A DNA stretch of 64,000 nucleotides, from positions 562,754 to 626,753 of the forward strand of contig NZ_JAAHGH010000002.1 in the NCBI RefSeq assembly GCF_010672525.1, given 5' to 3'. Shown here in pieces: positions 8,678 through 18,779 of this stretch. Made by a program: the position numbers and the translations under genes. A model generated the notes under the pieces. It was not told the DNA's origin. It saw nothing but the letters and a program-made list of their open reading frames with translations, and did no database searches. Position 1 is the first letter of the stretch, and the number at the start of each line of letters is the position of its first letter. The DNA comes from Okeania sp. SIO2B3 (GTDB lineage: Bacteria > Cyanobacteriota > Cyanobacteriia > Cyanobacteriales > Microcoleaceae).

Positions 8678-8854
8678 ATTTTTCTCCTTTGGTAAGATTA
8701 ATTCAGCAGGTTTTTGATAACTTATATTTTTGCAGATATATCTACATATTTCTAAGATTTTACCAAACTTTGCCACTATAAAAGATATCAGTAAATTAAT
8801 TTCTTTCATCCTACGTTCATTAAAATTAACAAAACTCAAAAAGGTATTCAACAA

Positions 8855-9248
8855 TTAATAATTAATAATTAATAATTAATAATTAACAATTACCTCTCCT
8901 CGAAAACGGATAGGATTGACGCACTACCGATTTTTCAACCCAAAAAAGGCTTGAGTCAATATCAGTTAGTAGGGGTAGGAGACAGGAGACAGGAGTTAGA
9001 GGAATTTAGAGGAATTTAGAGGAATTTAGAGGAATTTAGAGGAAGTAGGAGTAAGAATTGTGCCAAGATTGTTCTGCCCAACTATGCGCCTAAAATACGC
9101 TCCATGCATGAGCATGAAGAGCTGAAAACCAGGCACTTTTTTCGAGCTGAAAAAGGCTAAAGTATTTATAGATCAATGCTTTTAGATTTAATCAGCAAGC
9201 CCTAATTATTAATTATTAATTATTAATTATTAATTATTAATTGTAGTT
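8855..9248. other. Intergenic: simple-sequence tracts and a repeat-family right end
   Basis: Runs of ATTAATA-type heptamers at 8852-8886 and 9206-9242, five copies of GAGGAATTTA near 9000-9045, and the right end TCAGCAAGCCCTAA (9192-9205) of the TTAGGGTTTGCTGA family. A matching left end is not clear, so this copy is degraded. No gene is seen. Confidence 0.6.
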
Positions 9249-10613
9249 CTACATCCATTTCAACTCCATTAAAAAATCAGCAATTCTCTTAGCTGCACCC
9301 GGTTTACCCATTCTCTGAACCCCATTTTTAGCAATTAATTGTAGTCGCTGTGAATCATTTAGCAGAGACTTAACTGCATCTGCAACTTCTCTGGGGTGCT
9401 TGACCAAAGTCACAGAAATTCCTAAAAGGCGACTTTGAGCTTCCGCAAAAGCAGATGTGAACTGAGGGCCATTGCCAGGAATAGCGATCGCTGGTTTCCC
9501 CAGACCAACAAATTGTTCCGTAGCAGTACCCGCCATAGCAATAGCTAAATTTCCCCGATGCAAAAATTCAGGAAAAGCTTGTCGGTCTAAAATCATACTA
9601 GCATTTTTATTCTGAGAAGTTAATTTGACAGGAAACTGAATATTTCCCTCTCCAAAAAAAAAGGTTGGTACAGAACGATCGACTGGCAGTTGTAAAATAC
9701 TATTTTGAGTATCAGTTCTCATCTCTCGCTCAGTCTGCCAATGATAAGAATTTAGAAGTGTAATAAACGGTTCTAAACTTAAGTTAGGAGCGATCGCCCC
9801 CAGAAACAAAAATTGTTGCTGTGGAAAAGTTTCGAGTAACCCTACAACCGCTTGAATCATAATTTCCCAATTCGCATAAGCTTCTGGAGAACGAGATCCA
9901 GGCAATAAAGTAATCGTCACTTGGCGCTGCATTTCTAGCATTTGTGCATCGGAGCGGTCTATTGACAGCAGAGAGTTTTCCAACTCTACACCATCCATCA
10001 TTGGGTTTCCCACATAATAAGAACGAATTGACTTTTTTCTGAGTATTTGTGCTGTTAGATCGTCTCTAGCAAGTACCGCTCTACACTTACTCCTACTCAT
10101 TAACCAACATTCCCAAGGAAAATAAACCGAACCTGACCAATGCTGAAAACTTTCTGCCAAAGACTTGGAGGGAAGTTTCCCAGTTTCATCTCGGATCAAA
10201 TATTCTGATTTAGCAGTTCCTAAAAAAGCATAAGACGCTCCACTCAACCAAGCAAACAATAAAGGTACAATATCGCCAACTGCAAAGATAACTACTTGAT
10301 GACCTAATTGAGTTTCGGAACTTACCCAATATTTTAATGCTTTGAGTTGAGCAAAGGTCATTTTTAATAAACCACCTTTGACATCTTGCCATAACTGTTG
10401 CCCATCCATATAGATAAACCCGCCAGAAGGCATTCTTTGTCGGGGACCAATAATTGAGAGACGAGATATTTTGGTATAAGCGTATCCTTCCCCAACTATA
10501 GGCAAAGCAGCAAGAGTAGGAGGAAGAGGATATTTTTGTAGTTCTTGTAAAATTTGAACTGCGATCGTGTCTTCCCCATGACCATTACTAAGGCAAAGTA
10601 TCTTCAAAGTCAT
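9249..10613 (-). CDS. Lipid-A-disaccharide synthase-related protein
   Basis: A 454-residue GT-B type protein of the cyanobacterial family related to LpxB. The N-terminus has the nucleotide-fold start LKILCLSNGHGEDTIA. Centrally, VLARDDLTAQILRKK and YYVGNPMMDG, then TLLPGSRSPEAYANW, all recall the LpxB core. The C-terminus AIAMAGTATEQFVGLGKPAIAIPGNG is the usual donor-binding region. In plants and cyanobacteria this family is distinct from true LpxB, and its acceptor is not established; a lipid glycosylation role is inferred. Adjacent genes give no pathway hint. ATG at 10613 lacks a strong ribosome-binding site but fits the conserved N-terminus. Confidence 0.85.
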   Translation of the reverse strand: MTLKILCLSNGHGEDTIAVQILQELQKYPLPPTLAALPIVGEGYAYTKISRLSIIGPRQRMPSGGFIYMDGQQLWQDVKGGLLKMTFAQLKALKYWVSSETQLGHQVVIFAVGDIVPLLFAWLSGASYAFLGTAKSEYLIRDETGKLPSKSLAESFQHWSGSVYFPWECWLMSRSKCRAVLARDDLTAQILRKKSIRSYYVGNPMMDGVELENSLLSIDRSDAQMLEMQRQVTITLLPGSRSPEAYANWEIMIQAVVGLLETFPQQQFLFLGAIAPNLSLEPFITLLNSYHWQTEREMRTDTQNSILQLPVDRSVPTFFFGEGNIQFPVKLTSQNKNASMILDRQAFPEFLHRGNLAIAMAGTATEQFVGLGKPAIAIPGNGPQFTSAFAEAQSRLLGISVTLVKHPREVADAVKSLLNDSQRLQLIAKNGVQRMGKPGAAKRIADFLMELKWM

Positions 10614-11173
10614 AGTTGCTGAATTAGTATATGATATTAATCTTAATTTTTTAGGAGTCAGGAGTCAGGAGAGAAGAAAGAAGAGGAGAAGAGAAAGTTT
10701 TTTGTTCGCGCTCTTATCTAGACATGATATCATACCTCAAATCACTAACGCCCAAAATTTAAACTAATAGTTCGTAATTTAACCACCCTGAGAAGTAGTA
10801 ACAGTTAGGATACTATTTAGCATTCAGCAGAAGGAGTCATTTTTTCAGAAGTCAGGAGAAAATTCTTACTACTGTAAGCTAAACTCCTGAATATTAACTA
10901 CCTTATAGTCGTTTTCAGATAGATAAACCATATACTCACGTACCACAACCCTCCTAAAGATGTTCCATGGAACGTCCCTACTACTAACAGGACTTACGTA
11001 TAGACACTATATTGACTGAGGGCGAATGCCATTTGCTAACGCCAAGCTCCGCTTTATATGTTGCGGAGCAAAACGCCCCTACATATGGCGTTTTTAAGGT
11101 GAATTTGCGTAAGTCCTGACTAAAATAAAAACTGCTGTAATTCACTAAGATAAAGAGAAATGGGGAAATAAAA
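10614..11173. other. Intergenic: AGGACTTACG element and palindromes
   Basis: No gene is seen. It contains AGGAGTCAGGAG-type repeats (10653-10670), a GTTCCATGGAAC palindrome (about 10962-10973), and the MITE-like element at 10989-11117. The kinase gene starts 56 bases after that element, so the element is probably upstream of or within its promoter region. Confidence 0.55.
10989..11117. mobile_element. MITE-like element, TIR AGGACTTACG
   Basis: TIRs AGGACTTACG and CGTAAGTCCT bound 129 bases. The interior contains GCGAATGCCATT and CGCCCCTACA motifs also seen at 6720-6770. There is no ORF of its own. Confidence 0.75.
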
Positions 11174-12997
11174 ATGAATATATTAAGAAACTTACAAGAG
11201 GGCAAATATACATTAGAACAAGAATTAGGAAGGGGAGGTTTTGGTATTACTATCAAGGCTACTCATAATTATTTAGGACAACCCGTAGTTATTAAGACTC
11301 TCAATGAGTCTCTATGTCAACATCCCAACTTTGAGGAATTTCAAAGGAAGTTTCAGGATGAGGCAAGAAGACTCGCTTTGTGTGTCCACCCTAATATTGT
11401 CAGAGTCAGTGATTTTTTTGTGGAAGATGGTCAACCTTACATGGTGATGGACTATATTCCAGGTCACACTTTAGCAGAAGTTATATCTGGTGGACAACCT
11501 CTACCAGAGGCGATCGCCGTACATTATATTCGTCAGGTAGGGAATGCTTTGATGGTGGTGCATCAAAATAACTTGCTCCACCGAGATGTTAAACCCCAAA
11601 ATATTATGCTACGTCAGGGTACTGAGGATGTCATCTTAATTGACTTTGGTATTGCGCGGGAATTTATTGCTGGTAAAACTCAGGTTCACACTAATATGGT
11701 TTCTGATGGTTATGCTCCTCCAGAACAGTATTTTATTCAAGGAAAACGTACCGCAGCAACAGATGTATATGGTTTAGCTGCGACTCTCTATACTTTATTA
11801 ACAGCACGACTGCCAATACCAGCAATGAGGAGATCCCAACAAGAAATACCTACTCCGAGGGAGTTACACCCTCAACTAAGTGGTACTGTTAATCAAGCAG
11901 TGCTAAAAGGTATGGCAATGGATATTCAATACCGACCTGCAACTGTGGAGGAATGGCTAAAACAGTTATCAAATTCTAGCACAACTGATTTACATTCAAC
12001 TATTCAGGTTGTGCCTCAACAGCATCCAGCTCATAATGTGGGAAATGGAAAAACTTCTACTACAAATATTCCTCCTACACAAAGACCTACAGGAATTTTG
12101 ATGTGGGGTATACTCGGAGCGATCGCTACCCTAACAGTAGGAACATTAGCAGCAATAGTGTTAAATTCTCAGCCCCCTGACACACCACCTATTGTTCAAA
12201 CTCCTGCACCCTCTCCCACGGTTAGGCCATCAGATATTGCTCAAACTCCTATACCAAAACCAACTACAACTCCTACACCATCTCCAGAACCTAATGATCC
12301 GGACCAATTGCCCAATTTTACTCCTACCCCATCACCATCACCATCTCCAACCCCCACTCCTGTTCCTCCTATTGTTAGACCAACCCCTACTCCTTCACCT
12401 CCAGTAGAACAGCCTACACCCATACCACCTACAGTTGAGCCAACTCCAACTCCAACTCCAACTCTAACTCCAACTCCAACTCCGGTTCAACCTCCCCAAG
12501 GTTCAGTTCCTGACATACCTATAGATTTAATACTGCCAGATAATATTCCTTCCGATCCTATTGATAATTCTACTATTAGGGATCGGTTGCCGATTATTCG
12601 TGGTTTACCTCCAGGCACCTTAGAAAGTAAAGTAATAGAATTATTGGGAAAACCTACAAAAGTTAAAGAGCGTGGCTATTGGCCTAATACTAGGGCTGTA
12701 ATTTATGATTTACTTCCTAATCAGATTACTTTAGGCTATATATATGATCGAGATTCCCGTCGTTTACGACAAACTGAGTTGTCTGTGGCAGATGGTGTAG
12801 ATGGCCTAATGGTAAGAACCGCTTTCATTAGTATGTTGAATTGGAAAATTACTCCAGAAATTAAGCAAGGACTGCAGGACGTGCGAAACCGTAAAATTAA
12901 TCGCTACGAGTTTAAAACAGGTAATCTTGAAGGTCTAATTGAGCGTAGTAGGAATGACCTTGTCTATATTGGTGTGTGGGAAGATGATTTACATTAA
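11174..12997 (+). CDS. Membrane-anchored Ser/Thr protein kinase with PTP-rich linker
   Basis: A 607-residue Hanks-type kinase. The N-terminal kinase domain (about 14-270) has the glycine loop GRGGFG (19-24), Lys41, Glu63, catalytic HRDVKPQN (136-143) and DFGIA (157-161), then APPEQ, so it should be active. One membrane helix lies near 310-333 ([21 protein letters not shown]), followed by a ~120-residue Pro/Thr spacer. The outer C-terminal ~130 residues contain [20 protein letters not shown] and resemble small sensor-like domains appended to cyanobacterial STPKs; ligand unknown. The spacer is coded by CCAACTCC-type hexamers and may vary in length between strains. It is a monocistronic gene, with a spacer of repeats and tmRNA downstream. 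Confidence 0.93.
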   Translation: MNILRNLQEGKYTLEQELGRGGFGITIKATHNYLGQPVVIKTLNESLCQHPNFEEFQRKFQDEARRLALCVHPNIVRVSDFFVEDGQPYMVMDYIPGHTLAEVISGGQPLPEAIAVHYIRQVGNALMVVHQNNLLHRDVKPQNIMLRQGTEDVILIDFGIAREFIAGKTQVHTNMVSDGYAPPEQYFIQGKRTAATDVYGLAATLYTLLTARLPIPAMRRSQQEIPTPRELHPQLSGTVNQAVLKGMAMDIQYRPATVEEWLKQLSNSSTTDLHSTIQVVPQQHPAHNVGNGKTSTTNIPPTQRPTGILMWGILGAIATLTVGTLAAIVLNSQPPDTPPIVQTPAPSPTVRPSDIAQTPIPKPTTTPTPSPEPNDPDQLPNFTPTPSPSPSPTPTPVPPIVRPTPTPSPPVEQPTPIPPTVEPTPTPTPTLTPTPTPVQPPQGSVPDIPIDLILPDNIPSDPIDNSTIRDRLPIIRGLPPGTLESKVIELLGKPTKVKERGYWPNTRAVIYDLLPNQITLGYIYDRDSRRLRQTELSVADGVDGLMVRTAFISMLNWKITPEIKQGLQDVRNRKINRYEFKTGNLEGLIERSRNDLVYIGVWEDDLH

Positions 12998-13407
<410 letters not shown>

Positions 13408-13436
13408 TTGTCATAATGAAAATAATTGTGTAAGAT
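13408..13436 (+). promoter_or_regulatory. Promoter of ssrA
   Basis: TTGTCA (13408-13413), a 17-base spacer and TAAGAT (13431-13436) make a good sigma-70-type promoter. Transcription would begin a few bases before the mature tmRNA 5' end at 13451. Confidence 0.65.
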
Positions 13437-13450
13437 AAAAAGAATAACAC

Positions 13451-13842
13451 GGGGCATTAACGGTTTCGACAGGGTGGTGAAATCTACTTTGTGATTCAGG
13501 TCGAGAGTGAGTCTTCTCTCGCAAATCCCGGGCTCAAAAAATAATAAGTGCAAACAACATTGTACCTTTTGCTCGTAAGCAAGTAGCTGTAGCTTAATTG
13601 CGAAAACACCTCTTATAGGTTCGAGCGTCTGTAGTTTGACTCCGTTAAGGATTGCAGACTTAACCCCAACGGATGCACTGGTAAACTGCCTCTGGTCAGC
13701 TGCTGGTTAAGACTTTACTAGAGAATCCCGCCATCCGGGATAATGGATGGTCCCGGCTCTGAGGGTTAACAAGAGCTAAACCTGTGAATGAGCGAAGAGT
13801 AAATAGCCATTTTGGACATGGGTTCAACTCCCATATGCTCCA
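13451..13842 (+). ncRNA. ssrA: Transfer-messenger RNA (tmRNA)
   Basis: tmRNA rescues stalled ribosomes and tags the nascent peptide for proteolysis. The 5' GGGGCAT pairs with 3' ATGCTCC to form the acceptor stem; TTCAACTCC gives the T-loop; the discriminator A is encoded and CCA is not. The tag reading frame is 13550-13597 and reads ANNIVPFARKQVAVA then TAA, of the cyanobacterial ANNIV type. The frame ends AVA rather than the more usual two alanines. One-piece tmRNA, as in filamentous cyanobacteria. Confidence 0.97.
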
Positions 13843-14172
13843 TTAAACAATTTGAAGAAGGCAGCTATGCTGAAGGCAGCTATGCTGAAGGCAGAAGGGA
13901 AAATGACTTATAAATAGTCTTCGATATGCCACTCCGTGCCTTATCACCCCAAACAATTTTCAGCACCGTTTAGACCCTGGGGTATTAAACTCGCAACAGA
14001 AAAGATAATAATTATCCTAAAGCCGTTTTTTGACTTTTGAGCATAAAGCGGTTTTTTTTAGAGGTTGTTTGTAACCTACATTCCGCACTTCAAAATGTAG
14101 CATAAAAAATCCTGACTTCTTCTTCTCTCCTGTTTAATATTTACCAAAAACTTGAGTATCTTTGATTAGCTA
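13843..14172. other. Intergenic between tmRNA and sRNA pair
   Basis: Directly after tmRNA are tandem copies of GAAGGCAGCTATGCT (13856-13890). A hairpin AAAGCCG(TTTTTTGACTTTTGAGCATAAAG)CGGTTTTTTTT near 14019-14056 may terminate a + strand transcript. No gene is seen. Confidence 0.5.
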
Positions 14173-14269
14173 AAAAATAAAAGCCCCTTTGTCAATTTTG
14201 ACCAAGGGACAAATAACTATCAGGGTGCATCTACTAAACGTAGTATAACACCAGTAAGGGGTAAAACCC
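14173..14269 (-). ncRNA. Putative small RNA gene, copy 1
   Basis: On the minus strand this ~95-base unit has a -10-like TATACT, a short hairpin (CTAC-GTTTA-GTAG closed by GGTG/CACC), a linker with GATAGTTATTTGT, and a strong intrinsic terminator: CCCTTGGTCAA / TTGACAAAGGG followed by T-rich sequence. A near-identical unit lies 177 bases away (14350-14444). Differences between copies within the terminator hairpin fall in the loop (AA versus GA) or keep pairing, which supports an RNA. I do not recognise the family. Confidence 0.55.
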
Positions 14270-14349
14270 ACTATTTCAATAATTTAAAAAAAATATCATA
14301 AATCGAACAAAACATAAGTTTAATTAAACAAAGCACCCACCCATGCCAT

Positions 14350-14444
14350 AAAAAAAAGCCCCTTCGTCAATCTTGACCAAGGGACAAATAACTATCAGGG
14401 TGCATCTACTAAACGTAGTATAACACCCATAAGGGGTAAAACCC
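14350..14444 (-). ncRNA. Putative small RNA gene, copy 2
   Basis: Second tandem copy of the unit at 14173-14269, same orientation. The terminator CCCTTGGTCAA-GA-TTGACGAAGGGG is followed by eight Ts on the minus strand. An additional GGGG-TTTTA-CCCC hairpin precedes the -10-like TATACT. A transcript of about 65-75 nt is expected. Confidence 0.55.
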
Positions 14445-14729
14445 CTCAGTTATGTATTTATATTAATTATGCTACTTATAAATATAAGCTATATTAATTA
14501 AAAGTCATTTTATAAAAGTAAAAAAATAAAATGTACAGCTATATATTTTAATTTAAGTGTAACTTGAAAAGAAGAATATGTATGAGAATTGGCATTTGAA
14601 GCGATCGCTAACTTTAACAAGCACAAAGAGATTGGTCGTAATTTAATTCTGTAATTGAACCGTAAAACGAAAATCTGTGTTATGATAAAAATATACATAT
14701 CAATATTTAGGATTTGGGAGGATAAAAAG

Positions 14730-15278
14730 ATGAAAAATATCTACCAAAAATTAATCGTTGCTAGTGGTGCAGTAGCTCTGAGCTTAGGTTCCTTAGCTAT
14801 GCCTGCTCAAGCAGTATTAATGAGATATGATTTTTCTGTAACAAATATTGACGGAGGTATTCACTATGGTAAGACTGGATCGGGCTATTTTACTTTTGAC
14901 AATGAAGGTGTAGGAGGGTCTGGTGAATTTGTGAAGCAGGTTTCGGAATTTAATTTTAATTGGTTGGGACGAAACTATGGGATAGAAGCATTAGACTTTG
15001 AGAATGACGGAGATGGTGTTCTATTCGTAGATGGAGTATTTCAAGGATTAGATTGGGATTACGTTGCCAGTGCAGATTTGTCTTGGGATCTAACCACAGA
15101 TGAATTTGATTATGTTGATACCAGTGCTATTTTTCCACTATTTCAAGGCTCTGGTGAAGTAATTTATCAACAACAGCAAGCAACTTCTGCTGTTCCCGAA
15201 CCTGGAGTTTTAGTGGGTTTAGGTGTAGTTAGTTTGGGTGGTTTGCTCAATAAAAAGAAGAAATTATTCCATTGTTAA
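14730..15278 (+). CDS. PEP-CTERM sorting domain protein
   Basis: The start at 14730 (MKNIYQKL) is chosen because GGGAGG lies nine bases upstream and a signal peptide follows directly (VASGAVALSLGSLAMPAQA); a longer frame to 14655 adds nothing signal-like. The 182-residue protein has a beta-rich, Asp/Gly-rich body and ends AVPEPGVLVGLGVVSLGG then KKKK, a standard PEP-CTERM anchor. It is expected to be exported and anchored or released at the surface or sheath. The body has no domain I can name. A terminator follows at 15337. Confidence 0.85.
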   Translation: MKNIYQKLIVASGAVALSLGSLAMPAQAVLMRYDFSVTNIDGGIHYGKTGSGYFTFDNEGVGGSGEFVKQVSEFNFNWLGRNYGIEALDFENDGDGVLFVDGVFQGLDWDYVASADLSWDLTTDEFDYVDTSAIFPLFQGSGEVIYQQQQATSAVPEPGVLVGLGVVSLGGLLNKKKKLFHC

Positions 15279-15336
15279 ATTAAGTAAACAAAATATCTAA
15301 CTATCAGGTTTCTAAAAGTGCATAATAATAATAATT

Positions 15337-15363
15337 AAGGTGGGCATCTTGCTCACCTTTTTT
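15337..15363 (+). terminator. Intrinsic terminator after the PEP-CTERM gene
   Basis: AAGGTGGGCATCTTGCTCACCTT hairpin followed by a T-run. The stem core belongs to the GGGCATCTTGCCC repeat family, so a dispersed palindrome appears to act as terminator here. Confidence 0.75.
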
Positions 15364-15464
15364 CACGATAATGTTCCGCATCATTTCACGACCGCCAACC
15401 CCTATCGAAAAATATGTCCCATTATTTTGATATCCTAAAAACCAAGAGTCAAAATATTTAAACT

Positions 15465-17489
15465 ATGCCTGTAGTAAACCCTCCCGCCATCATCAACTTT
15501 CCTCTAGCTGCCGTAGTTGGACAAGAAGCAATCAAACTAGCCCTATTGTTAACTGCCGTCGATCCGGAATTAGGAGGAGTTGCCATTGCTGGCCGTCGTG
15601 GTACTGCCAAATCAGTAATGGCCAGAGCGCTACATTCACTCCTACCTCCCATTGAAATTGTTCAAGATTCCATTAGTAACTGCAATCCTAACTATCCCGA
15701 AGAATGGGACGACCAACTATTAGAGCAGTATACCGACCCCACCTCAGTAGAAGTTCCCACTCAAGTTATACCCGCACCTTTTATTCAAGTTCCTCTAGGA
15801 GTAACAGAGGACCGGTTATTAGGTTCGGTAGATGTAGAAAAATCAGTCACACAGGGAGAAACGGTTTTTCAACCAGGATTATTAGCATCAGCTCACCGAG
15901 GAGTATTATATGTAGACGAAATTAATCTGCTGGACGACAACATTGCCAATTTATTACTAACAGTCTTAACAGAAGGGCGAAATCAAATAGAACGAGAAGG
16001 GATTAGTTTTCAACATCCTTGTCAACCTCTATTTATTGCTACCTATAATCCAGAAGAAGGGCCACTGCGAGAACATTTGCTGGATAGAATAGCGATCGCT
16101 CTCTCAGCAGATATGGTTTTAGGTTTAGACCAACGGGTGGAGGCAGTAGAGCAAGCTTTAGCTTATGCTAAATCTCCCCAAGCTTTTCTCGAACGATATG
16201 CAGAAGATATAGATAATCTCAAAACTCAGATTCTTTTAGCCAGGGAGTGGGTAAAAGATGTCACCATTACCAACGAACAAATCCAATATTTAGTAGAAGA
16301 AGCAATTCGTGGAGGCGTGCAAGGACATAGGGCAGAACTTTTTGCCGTGCGAGTGGCTAAAGCATCAGCAGCACTGGATGGACGGACAACAATTAATGCT
16401 GATGACTTGCGTCGGGCCGTGGAGTTAGTTATTGTGCCACGGGCAACAATAGTGCCAACCCCTCCAGAAGAGGAGCAACAACCGCCACCTCCACCACCGC
16501 CACCACCAGAAGACCAGTCTCAAGATGAGCAAGAGGAGGATGAGGATGAGGATGAGGAAAACCCGGAACCTCCAGAGGAAGAGGAGGCAAGTATTCCTGA
16601 AGAATTTTTGTTTGACCCGGAGGGAGTGGTGTTGGATGATAGTGTGTTGATGTTTGCTCAAACAGCAAACCGTCAAGGTAAGTCTGGTAGTCGGAGTGTT
16701 ATTTTTTCTGAAGACCGGGGGCGTTATGTGAAGCCAATGTTGCCCAAGGGTCAGGTCCGACGTATTGCGGTTGATGCGACTTTGCGAGCTGCTGCTCCTT
16801 ATCAGAAGTCTCGCCGCGAACGTCAGCCAAATCGTAAAGTGATTGTGGAACCTATTGATATGCGAGCAAAGCGTTTGGCCAGAAAGGCTGGTGCTTTGGT
16901 GGTGTTTGTGGTTGATGCTTCGGGTTCGATGGCGTTAAATAGGATGCAGTCGGCGAAGGGAGCGGTGATGCAGTTGTTGACGGAGGCTTATCAGAGTCGC
17001 GACCAAGTGTCGTTGATTCCTTTTCGGGGTGAACAAGCGGAGGTGTTGTTACCGCCTACTCGTTCAATAACTACAGCGCGACGACGTTTGGAAAAGATGC
17101 CTTGTGGTGGGGGTTCGCCTTTGGCCCATGGTTTGACTCAGGCGGTGAGAGTGGGTGTGAATGCCAAGCAGTCTGGTGATGTTGGGCAAGTGGTAATTGT
17201 GGCTATTACGGATGGACGGGGTAATATTCCGTTGGCGCGTTCGTTGGGTGAGCCGATATTGGATGATGAGAAGCCGAATATTAAGGAGGAGTTGTTGGAA
17301 ATTGCTAGTAAAGTTCGGGGTTTGGGAATTCAGTTATTGATGATTGATACTGAGAATAAGTTTGTTTCGACTGGGTTTGCAAAGGAGTTGGCGAAGCAAG
17401 CGGGGGGTAAGTATTATCATTTACCTAAGGCGACAGATCAAGCGATCGCTGCTATGACTCAGAATGCTCTCAAGGATGCTATTGGTTGA
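15465..17489 (+). CDS. chlD: Magnesium chelatase subunit D
   Basis: ChlD forms the AAA+ double ring with ChlI that drives Mg2+ insertion on ChlH. The 674 residues show the N-terminal AAA+ module with Walker A GRRGTAKS (43-50) and Walker [11 protein letters not shown] (147-156), a Pro run and Asp/Glu-rich linker (about 333-375), and a C-terminal VWA domain with MIDAS DASGS (484-488). Length and order match cyanobacterial ChlD. The GTGATGGG repeats begin immediately after its stop. The next gene downstream on the same strand codes for a GUN4-containing fusion, and GUN4 is the known activator of this enzyme. Confidence 0.97.
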   Translation: MPVVNPPAIINFPLAAVVGQEAIKLALLLTAVDPELGGVAIAGRRGTAKSVMARALHSLLPPIEIVQDSISNCNPNYPEEWDDQLLEQYTDPTSVEVPTQVIPAPFIQVPLGVTEDRLLGSVDVEKSVTQGETVFQPGLLASAHRGVLYVDEINLLDDNIANLLLTVLTEGRNQIEREGISFQHPCQPLFIATYNPEEGPLREHLLDRIAIALSADMVLGLDQRVEAVEQALAYAKSPQAFLERYAEDIDNLKTQILLAREWVKDVTITNEQIQYLVEEAIRGGVQGHRAELFAVRVAKASAALDGRTTINADDLRRAVELVIVPRATIVPTPPEEEQQPPPPPPPPPEDQSQDEQEEDEDEDEENPEPPEEEEASIPEEFLFDPEGVVLDDSVLMFAQTANRQGKSGSRSVIFSEDRGRYVKPMLPKGQVRRIAVDATLRAAAPYQKSRRERQPNRKVIVEPIDMRAKRLARKAGALVVFVVDASGSMALNRMQSAKGAVMQLLTEAYQSRDQVSLIPFRGEQAEVLLPPTRSITTARRRLEKMPCGGGSPLAHGLTQAVRVGVNAKQSGDVGQVVIVAITDGRGNIPLARSLGEPILDDEKPNIKEELLEIASKVRGLGIQLLMIDTENKFVSTGFAKELAKQAGGKYYHLPKATDQAIAAMTQNALKDAIG

Positions 17490-17774
17490 TGGGGTGATGT
17501 GGTGATGGGGTGATGTGGTGATGGGGTGATGGGGTGATGGGGTGATGGGGTGATGGGGATAAACAACGCAAGTGCAAGGGAGCAAGGTGCTCCCACTGTT
17601 CCCTTGACCAAAATAATTACAATAGACCACAATTATAATGCACCACCACCAAAAATATTACAGCAGATTCGGTCGTATATGAAGTACAAAAATTATAACA
17701 CCTGCCAGGTTGGTGTTTGACAATTAGTGCGAGCATCTTGCTCGCTTCATAATATCAATTTTATAAATTTTTGC

Positions 17775-18175
17775 GGCTTTGTTGCATGAAAGTAGCGTTC
17801 TTAAAATCCATTCCGCAGCTATATCGCTCTCTTTGTGTAGATTGATGTTCTATTCATCTATAGCGCTGTGCGCAGGCAACAGCTCCGGAAAGCAACAGCT
17901 CATCTGGGGGAATAAATTGCCGATAATATAAGACTTTTAGCTATTTAGCCCCTCCTGCAATTTGTAAATATGCCAGCGCTCATTGCTATATTGGACAATA
18001 GTTATCGATATACTGATTAAACCTCAAAGCCTTTACAGGTAAAAGTTTCAGTCTTTTTATGTCAAACTTAGATTTTCGATTCATCTATTGGACAATAGTT
18101 ATAGCAGTTTCCGCAGGTTATTAAGTACATATGCGGAGCAAGTGCGGCAGCTATATACTTTTATGCAACAAAGCC
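17775..18175. mobile_element. MITE-like element, TIR GGCTTTGTTGCAT
   Basis: GGCTTTGTTGCAT at 17775 and ATGCAACAAAGCC ending 18175 form 13-bp inverted ends of a 400-bp element without ORFs. The interior contains CTATTGGACAATAG palindromes twice and the nested TATAGCGCTG element. The ends resemble those of some IS5- or IS6-type elements, but no transposase remains. Confidence 0.7.
17859..17990. mobile_element. MITE-like element, TIR TATAGCGCTG, copy 1
   Basis: Starts TATAGCGCTGTG and ends CAGCGCTCATTGCTATA. The interior shares CCGATAATATAAGACTTTTA and TTTGTAAATATGCCAGCG with the copy at 33942-34056. Confidence 0.75.
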
Positions 18176-18407
18176 AATTTTTGCTACAAATATTTGGACT
18201 ATTTCTAGTAGTCAATAGTCAGTAGTCAGTATAAGTAGCTTTTATTATCATTTTTTGCCATGAAAAAATCTATTAAGCGTAAATTTGCATCTGACTTAAA
18301 CTACTTTATTTGACTAAACTATTTGTAACATTCCTCTTTGAAATTGGTATAAATCATTATAATTACCTGATGTTCTAACTATAGTGGCGACAAGTATAAT
18401 AGACATT

Positions 18408-18515
18408 ACCAAAAATAAAAAATCAAATCAATTCTTATCCATAAATTATCAATTATTTCTCCCTGTTGCCTGTTGCCTTCCGGAGCTGTTGCCTCTTTTG
18501 GAGGAGATGTCTATT
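18408..18515. repeat. Dispersed ~105-bp repeat, copy 2
   Basis: Begins near AATAGACATTACC and ends GGAGATGTCTATTGG, an inverted pair. The interior matches 13033-13142 and the inverted copy 56069-56158. Confidence 0.65.
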
Positions 18516-18652
18516 GGAGATATCTACTTATCTCTAACCTGAAACATTTACCACCTATAATACTAAAGATATATTGTTGATTAGACCACTTCTATAACCT
18601 ACCTATATCCATAAATAGGAGAGAACTTATGTATAATAATTATTATAATATC

Positions 18653-18745
18653 AGGACTTACGCATCAGGTACGAAAAATTAGGATTTAAGATTGCTTCCG
18701 GTGTCGGTCGCTTGGGAGGAAAATACGTTGTACTGCGTAAGTCCT
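18653..18745. mobile_element. MITE-like element, TIR AGGACTTACGCA
   Basis: Perfect 12-bp ends AGGACTTACGCA and TGCGTAAGTCCT bound 93 bases, located 34 bases before the start of the Macro-SLOG-GUN4 gene. It could influence that gene's transcription. Confidence 0.8.
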
Positions 18746-18779
18746 AAATATATTATATATACCAATTTTAAATAAATTA

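Larger units (their letters stand above)
17490..18779. other. 1.3-kb intergenic made of nested repeats
   Basis: No gene is seen. In order: GTGATGGG tandem repeats (17490-17557), the GCGAGCATCTTGCTCGC palindrome (17727-17745), a 400-bp TIR element (17775-18175) with a TATAGCGCTG element inside it (17859-17990), the CAATAGACAT-type repeat (18408-18515), and an AGGACTTACGCA element (18653-18745). Confidence 0.7.

Noticed and set aside
8678-8854. N-terminal extension of the VWA protein
   Set aside because: The added residues have no domain and lack a ribosome-binding site, whereas AAAGGAG sits correctly before the ATG at 8677.
12192-12423. ORFs within the Pro/Thr linker of the kinase gene
   Set aside because: They are out-of-frame reads of the hexamer-coded linker; the kinase frame continues through to a conserved C-terminal domain.
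13780-13842. tRNA-like 3' half
   Set aside because: The T-loop and acceptor sequence belong to the tmRNA; no separate tRNA gene was found in the window.
16425-16676. Minus-strand ORFs opposite chlD
   Set aside because: They mirror the Pro run and acidic linker of ChlD, which is in a clear coding frame.
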